Shown here: piece after piece, positions 58,079-64,000 of the stretch
How the letters are laid out: the number at the start of each line of letters is the position of its first letter
Numbering within the stretch: the first letter of the stretch is position 1
NCBI GenBank assembly: GCA_011800155.1
Contig: CM022368.1
Span: 2,046,001-2,110,000 of the forward strand
DNA length: 64,000 nt
Source of the DNA: Flammulina velutipes
Taxonomy: Eukaryota > Basidiomycota > Agaricomycetes > Agaricales > Physalacriaceae
Direction of reading: 5' to 3'
Program-made: the position numbers and the translations under genes
The notes under the pieces: generated by a model
Told to the model about the DNA's origin: nothing
What the model saw: only the letters and a program-made list of their open reading frames with translations
Databases searched by the model: none

Positions 58079-59660
58079 ATGTTCAGAACCTCCTTCCTAT
58101 TCCTCCTTGGAGTCACATTCCTGACTTTCTTTCTTTATCCAAAGCTACTAATCGAACAACCTACTGACATGGCTTTATCATCTATCACTCGACATGTTGC
58201 GAAGAAGGTCCTAGCAGTCGAAACGGCTGAAGTACGTTTCCATTAGGAGTTTTCAACGCCATTATTCACGATAAGACACAGGGCGCTGGGGCTCTTGTTC
58301 GCCGCAGTATTGGATCTCCAGCTCTACGAAACTTGACACCATTTCTCATGCTCGATCATTTCCATGTTTCCAAAGGCGCTGTACGTGCAACTTCACACAA
58401 TTGCATGTATAGATAGTATCACTAAACTCGTTGTGAATAGGGATTCCCTGATCACCCTCATCGAGGCCAGGCAACTGTCACGTACATGTTGGAGGGGTAA
58501 GTATCCGTTCGTTCTCAGGCTCCGAAGCTACGAGGCCTTACGATTGCGTTACAAAGGACTAGCAACCACGAAGATTCAGCGGGGCACAAAGGCACCATAG
58601 GTAAGTTCTTTGAAATTTTGTAGAATAAATGCTGACAATGCCTGTTATCGTTAGAGACCGGTGGCGTTCAATGGATGTGTGCTGGTCGAGGAATCATTCA
58701 TGCGGAAATGCCTGTACATGCAAATGGCGCACCAGATCCTAGAGGCATGCAGCTGTGGATAGATTTGCCGAAGCAGGTATGTACGGCATTCGAATGATTA
58801 ACAAGATTCTCACTTCAAACTTCCAGTACAAGATGGTGGTACGGATGAAAATGCCTTTTATTAAAGACCATTTCTGAAAGTTTGACAGGAACCTTCATAC
58901 CAGGAGCTGGACCCTAAAGAGTGGGTGCGCCTGGTTCATTCTCTCAGTGTGGTGTCTCATGATTCCTGCAGAATCCCTGTCGCATATCCTGAAGGGCCTG
59001 AAGGCCCCGTCAGAATCAAAGTTATCAGTGGCAAGACATATGGGGTCGAATCCCCTGTTCGCCCCCTAGGAGGATGCTGGTTTTTCCATGTCATATTTGA
59101 CAAAGCAGGATCTACAATCTTCCCGGAGATACGTGAGTTTCAAACAACTCTATGTCTTGTTCCTCCTACTAATTGATGTGCTAGCATCAAACTGGACTGC
59201 TTTCATCTACAGTAAGCCTCACAACTATTTTGCAATACACTGCTGATCAACTTGTCGTAGTTTGGAAAGGATCTGTGGTAGTGGGAGATGATAGTGTCGC
59301 CACCGAAGCTTTCCATACCGTCACGCTGACTAGCGAAAAAGAGTCTACTGGCGTTTCACTCAAGTCAGCGTCAGATAACACTGAATTCATCTTAGTGGCT
59401 GGGGAACCATTGGTATGCTACTCACAGATGCCCTGGACTTCCGCACTAATTATATGTCGTGTTCTATAGGACCAAACTGTGGTTCAGTATGGACCCTTCG
59501 TCATGACCACTCGCGAAGAGATACAGAAAACGCTGCTAGACTGTAAGCCGAATTTTCATCCTGGTTCTCGTGCTTGTATTGAGAGGACTCCATAGACCAA
59601 CAAGGAAGGAACGGGTTCGAGAAGGCCCACACATGGCAAAGCGAAATTGGGAATGTTTAA
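58079..59660 (+). CDS. Pirin family protein with N-terminal membrane segment
   Basis: A cupin protein; bacterial and animal pirins include quercetin 2,3-dioxygenase activity and transcription cofactors. The pirin N-domain is intact: LTPFLMLDHFHVSKGAGFPD, HPHRGQATVTYMLEG, NHEDSAGHKGTIETGGVQWM and AGRGIIHAEMP, with the His/His/His/Glu iron ligands in HPH, GHKG and HAE. The C-domain ends GFEKAHTWQSEIGNV. The first ATG adds about 30 residues (MFRTSFLFLLGVTFLTFFLY) before the usual start region MALSSITRHVAKK (ATG at 58169). Eight or more short introns. I could not decide which start is used. Confidence 0.88.
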
Positions 59661-59994
59661 GTTAGTTTATGTAGTCCGAGTAGCTGATCATTCTGTGTGT
59701 CAATATGAATCGTCTCGTACTTCAACTGTCATATCCGCCCCGTTTCTCAACACAAGTGCCATGGGCAGAGCGCGCTACTGTCCGCCGCTGCGGGCAGCGG
59801 AGACCGACTCGACGTACGGATCAGGCCGATCAGGCAATTTCCACGTGCATCTCCATCGAAGCAATTCACAACTTGCAACTGTACCCTGACGCAGAGGTTC
59901 ACGAATATTCCTGCGCAACCGCGAGGTTAGCATACGTTGCCTTGAACGATACCCTCCTATGACCACGACCACAACGACTATTACGGACAACTAG
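59661..59994. other. Intergenic region
   Basis: 334 bp between the pirin stop and the IST1-TBC start. Two overlapping open frames here look like chance. Confidence 0.5.
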
Positions 59995-62900
59995 ATGGCA
60001 CAACAGAGCTGGGATCGGAATGCAGCCAAGGTGCGTCGGGACTTTTTGCAAAGGAAAATCATTTGTTTACCATGAACACGTCTCCGCAGAACTTATTCAG
60101 GTTGACCTGCCAAAGACTCGGACAACTACAGGAGAAAAACGACTCACAGGCGAATATCACACGAGGAGATATTTCTACACTCTTACACCAGCACAACGTC
60201 AGCCTTGCTCGAGCCAAAGCGCAAAAACTACTACAGGATGATGCGTTCGGGGACGTATTGGAGATTTTAGGCATGCACACTGGAATCCTGACAGAGCATG
60301 TTCATGAATTGGATCCAACGTCAGTAATTGCTTTACCTCCACATAAGGTACAAGATCTCACTTACTTTTTAGCGCCTCGCCGAGTCCCGTCGTAGTAGAA
60401 GCAGCGTCCACCGTGATATACGCAGCATCGCATGTCGATTTGAAGGGTGCGTCTGTGCCTTCATGGTCGCCAATCCCCAATTAACAATAGGTTCAGACCT
60501 GCACATGGTTCGGGATCTACTCGTACAACGACTTGGTGAAGCTTTCGCTGCGTCGGCCCTCAATAATCGTGATAGATATGTCTCTCCTCGTGTGAGCTCT
60601 TCCCATACGCAATCTGAACTATTCTCAATGTCTGTCTAGGCTGTAGCATCCCTTTCGCTGCCGCCACCGTCTGCTACAACGCTGGACATCTGCTTACTTA
60701 ACATTGCCAAGGCATATGGCGTTTCCTGGCTCCCTGAACCGCGAAGACAAGACATGTAATCAGTCCTGTATAGCTAACTTTATCTTTCTCTAACCAATTA
60801 TAGAATCAACGAACTATCTGAACTATTGGATTCAGGCAGCTCACCACTCGTTGATGTTCCACGTCTCCGTCAACTCTGTTCCCGCGGTTAGTCTACAACT
60901 TCTACCTGGCTCCTATCGGCTTACATTGACCCAGGTATACCTGACCATCCATCTTGGCTTCGCCCCCGTATCTGGAAGTAAGGTTACCATCGCCTCACCT
61001 CCGTAACCCCGAAGCTAACCGACCACTAGAATCCTCTTCGGGATACTGCCTGTCCTTAAAGCATCATGGTCCAAGGAGATGAATATTCAGCGCAACAGTT
61101 ATTACGTGAGGTCTCAGATATTGAACAAGAAAGTTATGTCTAAAATCAGCTCCTAGGATCTCGTCCGTCGTCTCTTAGGTCCCTTCGAAACTGCCCCGCC
61201 ACCAACTACTCCATCCTCTTCCTCTGACAATGCGTTACTCGAAGTATCTCGACAACTCTCTCGTATACCGCCCGCACTTTTCTCCGCACTTGCGGAAGAG
61301 CCAGAACCGAGCCCGTTATGCCCGCTGGACGATTCTTGCAATCAGGAAAACAAGATAACTTGCGCCAATGCTTTGCAACTTCGTCTACACGCCCTGCAGA
61401 CTCAAGGCGCAACTGGAGAAGGCGCTTCTGACATTCCTGAAATTCGACTGGAATTTGAGTCCGTGGAACCAAGTTCCTCATTATCCCGAACCACGTCTCT
61501 ATCGAGAAGAGTGCAACCACCCCCCTTGCTCACTTCAAAGTCTCTCTCGGAAAAGGCTCACGATAAGCATATGGCTGCTCTTGGTCGTATCCTATATATC
61601 CACTCTGTCATCAACCCGGGAAATTCGTCGCCTCACATACCAACGCTGGTACTGCCAATCTATACTGCGATGTTGGAAGAATTTGAACTCGAAGACGCCG
61701 CACATGTCGAGGCCGACACGTTTTGGATCTTCGAGAGTCTTGTTAGCGAGTTTTCCGAGCTTGAGGATGAACAAGGGGGCACTGTATGGATGAAGAGGCT
61801 AGCGGAGAGATTAGAGTGGGCCGACCCAGATTTACAAGAAAGTTTGGTGAGAACGATTCGTATCGCTTCTTCCCGAAGTTAATTCTATACAAGGATCGCA
61901 AAGGTCTCAATCCGGCGCTTCCTCATTACTCATAGTGAGTGTACATCCCACCATGTTTATCAACGAATACTGATCATACATCAAGCCGCTGGTTGGCACC
62001 AATTCTTGCGCATACGTTTTCGATGTCGGATACCTTGGTGGCATGGGATGCGATATTCGCCCGTGCACCTCGCCAAAGGGATGGTAGCCCCAGACTTGAA
62101 TTTTTGGTCGATATATGTGCGGCTATGTTGATTCGTGCTCGGGTTGCCCTATTACGGTAAGAGTGGTCTTTTCTGGCAAACAAAGATAATATCTAAACCA
62201 TTCGCTAGGTTGGGTAAGAACGTTCCCAAGTCACCGGGTCTCTGGGGACACGAAGAAGAATGGCTTCCTCCTCCCTCCCCTCTAAGGTCCTGGGAACTTG
62301 GAGATGCGTTTTTGGAAGGAATGACCTTACTTCAAAACTATCCACTTTCCGGGGCTGGCGGCATCGATTCAGTCCTTCAATCGGCTTCGGATCTTTGGAA
62401 TCGACGCCAGGATGAAGCTAAGGCGGCCAAAACCGCGACGCTGAGCTTGGGGGAGCGTCTGAAAGTAACGATGTGGAAAGGCTTTACGAATCAGGTTGCC
62501 TCTTCACCTGATCGGTCGCCAGGTGTTTCCGATGGGGAAGAAAGCGACCACGAGCCAGATACAGCAGCTCCTCCAGAAAACAAGGAAGAGGCCCTCTCTG
62601 TGACTATTGATCCTACCCCAGGCTTGACTTCTCGTTTGGCAAACACTCTATGGAAGGGTATCACAAATCAAAGCTCGATGGAGCCGCCGCCGTCTCCTAT
62701 GTCCCCCATGTCTCCTGCCATTCCGGATTCACATTCTTCACCGGCAACCCCACCCAACGATAAGACGGAGGACAGCGGCCCATCCTTGACGACCAGTTTA
62801 TGGGGTTATGCAGGAAAATTGAAGGATTCTGACACGGCGGCTAATTTAGCGAAGGTCAGCAGTAACTGGCGCGCCAAGGCGTTGTCCGGTTCGTGGAGTC

Positions 62901-64000
62901 TGCGGACTAGTGCAAAAGAAGCGCCCCCACCACTACCAGAGCAATTCCTTTCTCCTCCCAGTCATCATCGTCATTCTCCGGCTCCTTCTGACAATCGTCG
63001 GGGCTCACTTCCTGGACCAGATCGAACTGGTGTCTACTCGCCTCCCACCCGCCCCGCATACTTCAGACCCCCGCGAGATAGCATTATCTTTCCCAGTGGA
63101 GGAGCGCTATCTGTACCGGCAAGTCCTGATGCGGTGATCAACGATTTGACTAGTCGCACGCATCATATCCAAGAATCCATTGCCTCACTCACCAAGACAT
63201 CTACGAAGAAAAGTGGTGGTCCCCGCCCACTCTTATTGAACCCTAGCTCTCTTATAACAGACCACCGAACTTCAGTCGTTGAGGCGAAACCACCTGTGGC
63301 CGATCAATGGAGCGAAGTCACCAAAATGAAGAAAGGTCACGGAGGACGAAAAGACTCGCAATCATCCATGTCTTCGTTGGCGCCTGCTGATGCTCTTCGT
63401 TCTACAAACCTGGAATACGATTCTGATCGCAGTCGACGAGTCATGCTAAATCGTAAATCTGTCTCTCCGATGGCGCCACACTTTCGAGGACATCATCAGT
63501 CGTGGTCTTCATCGGGTACTTCACCTGATCATGGAATCAGCCACCTTGCCTTCAACCGTGGTGACATTGTAATCAACGGCGGTAACACGCCTGGTCGGAG
63601 CCCTGTTGTATCTCCCTCCCTTTATTACCCTCCCCCACTCCCAGTATCCCCTGCCTTGGTTGGTATCTCCGATCCTGAGGGTTACGGTGACCGTCCATCT
63701 GACATCATCGAGCCATTGGATACTCCTTCCATACCGCGCAAACTGTCGAGAAAAAAGACACCTCCATCTAGGGCTTACGAGGATACATCGGATTCATCGG
63801 CGATCGAGACACCCTCAAAAAGCCCCAGAGTGCGCCCTCGAAGACAGATGAATCGTCCTTCCGCTTTGCAGCTGCAGGAGGTGGCGAGACCGATGTCACT
63901 GGGCGTTCCTTGGCCTGACGATGAGGGTCACACACCCAAGGCAGCCAGCTTTGACGGAGCCGATGCTGCACCAGCGCGTCTTCAACGACGGACACGGAAG
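59995..64000 (+). CDS. IST1-domain and TBC-domain fusion protein (3' end beyond window)
   Basis: The N-terminus MAQQSWDRNAAKNLFRLTCQ leads into an IST1 (Regulator of Vps4) domain: RLGQLQEKNDSQANITRGDI, SLARAKAQKLLQDDAFGDVL, ASTVIYAASHVDLK, NIAKAYGVSWLPEPRR. IST1 proteins bind ESCRT-III and Vps4 on endosomes. A 46-nt intron after RRQDI then splices in frame to INELSELLDSGS, DVPRLRQLCSRGIPDHPSWL and RPRIWKILFGILPVLKASW, a TBC (Rab-GAP) domain of TBC1D13 type continuing through ALGRILYIHSVINPGN, FWIFESLVSEF, WLAPILAHTFSMSDTLVAWD and RARVALLRLGKN. The dual-finger motifs IxxDxxR and YxQG are not seen, so GAP activity is doubtful. A disordered Ser/Pro-rich tail of over 500 residues runs off the window, with two related units (NTLWKGITNQ, KVTMWKGFTNQ). 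Confidence 0.8.

Noticed and set aside
59705..59962. Plus-strand frame of 85 codons between pirin and the IST1-TBC gene
   Set aside because: Several frames are open here at once, with no splice context and no family resemblance.

Overview
The window is chromosomal DNA of a filamentous basidiomycete, most likely an Agaricomycete. The evidence is dense protein-coding genes on both strands, split by many 45-60 nt GT-AG introns with CTAAC/CTGAC-like branch sites, intergenic gaps often under 250 bp, and mostly single-copy fungal housekeeping genes. I could reconstruct 32 protein genes by joining exons by eye. I saw no tRNA, rRNA, CRISPR, phage or transposase gene. Exon ends are hand-read, so outer coordinates are firmer than individual splice sites. 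Protein lengths given as 'about' are estimates.

Layout. 0-5.6 kb: the DNA-binding end of a Zn(II)2Cys6 regulator (cut by the window edge), asparagine synthetase, and phosphatidylinositol synthase. 5.7-6.2 kb: a foldback element with 71-bp inverted arms. 6.3-16 kb: a large AAA ATPase with a mitochondrial-type N-terminus, the SMC5/6 subunit NSE1 divergent from a RING-CH membrane E3 ligase, a single-pass membrane protein, and a FUN14 mitochondrial protein. 16-25.4 kb: the rRNA methyltransferase NOP2, a SUR7/PalI-like membrane protein, an acidic Glu/Ala/Pro-rich protein, eIF2B-epsilon (GCD6), and the 57-residue proteolipid PMP3.

25.6-30.3 kb holds three adjacent kynurenine-pathway genes: kynurenine formamidase, kynureninase and kynurenine 3-monooxygenase. 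Together they turn N-formylkynurenine into 3-hydroxyanthranilate, the precursor of de novo NAD. The first two converge with an 18-bp gap, and the last two diverge from a 256-bp promoter.

30.6-41 kb: an AT-hook protein, the ERAD lectin YOS9, a 2.1-kb gene-poor stretch, a small EF-hand-like protein, the spliceosomal helicase PRP28, a HAL4/SAT4-type kinase, and a voltage-gated proton channel homologue. 41.5-54 kb: two tandem, apparently paralogous four-pass membrane proteins, a PP4-regulatory-subunit-1-like HEAT protein, aspartate aminotransferase, an AN1 zinc finger protein, and a plasma-membrane syntaxin (SSO1 type). 54-64 kb: argininosuccinate lyase, a second foldback element in its promoter region, a third four-pass membrane protein, a pirin with an N-terminal membrane segment, and a protein joining an IST1 (ESCRT-III regulator) domain to a TBC domain that seems to lack its catalytic fingers and runs off the right edge.

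The points most worth following are the kynurenine cluster, the IST1-TBC fusion, the proton channel, two GC-AG introns sharing one donor hexamer, and the two foldback elements of nearly equal size.
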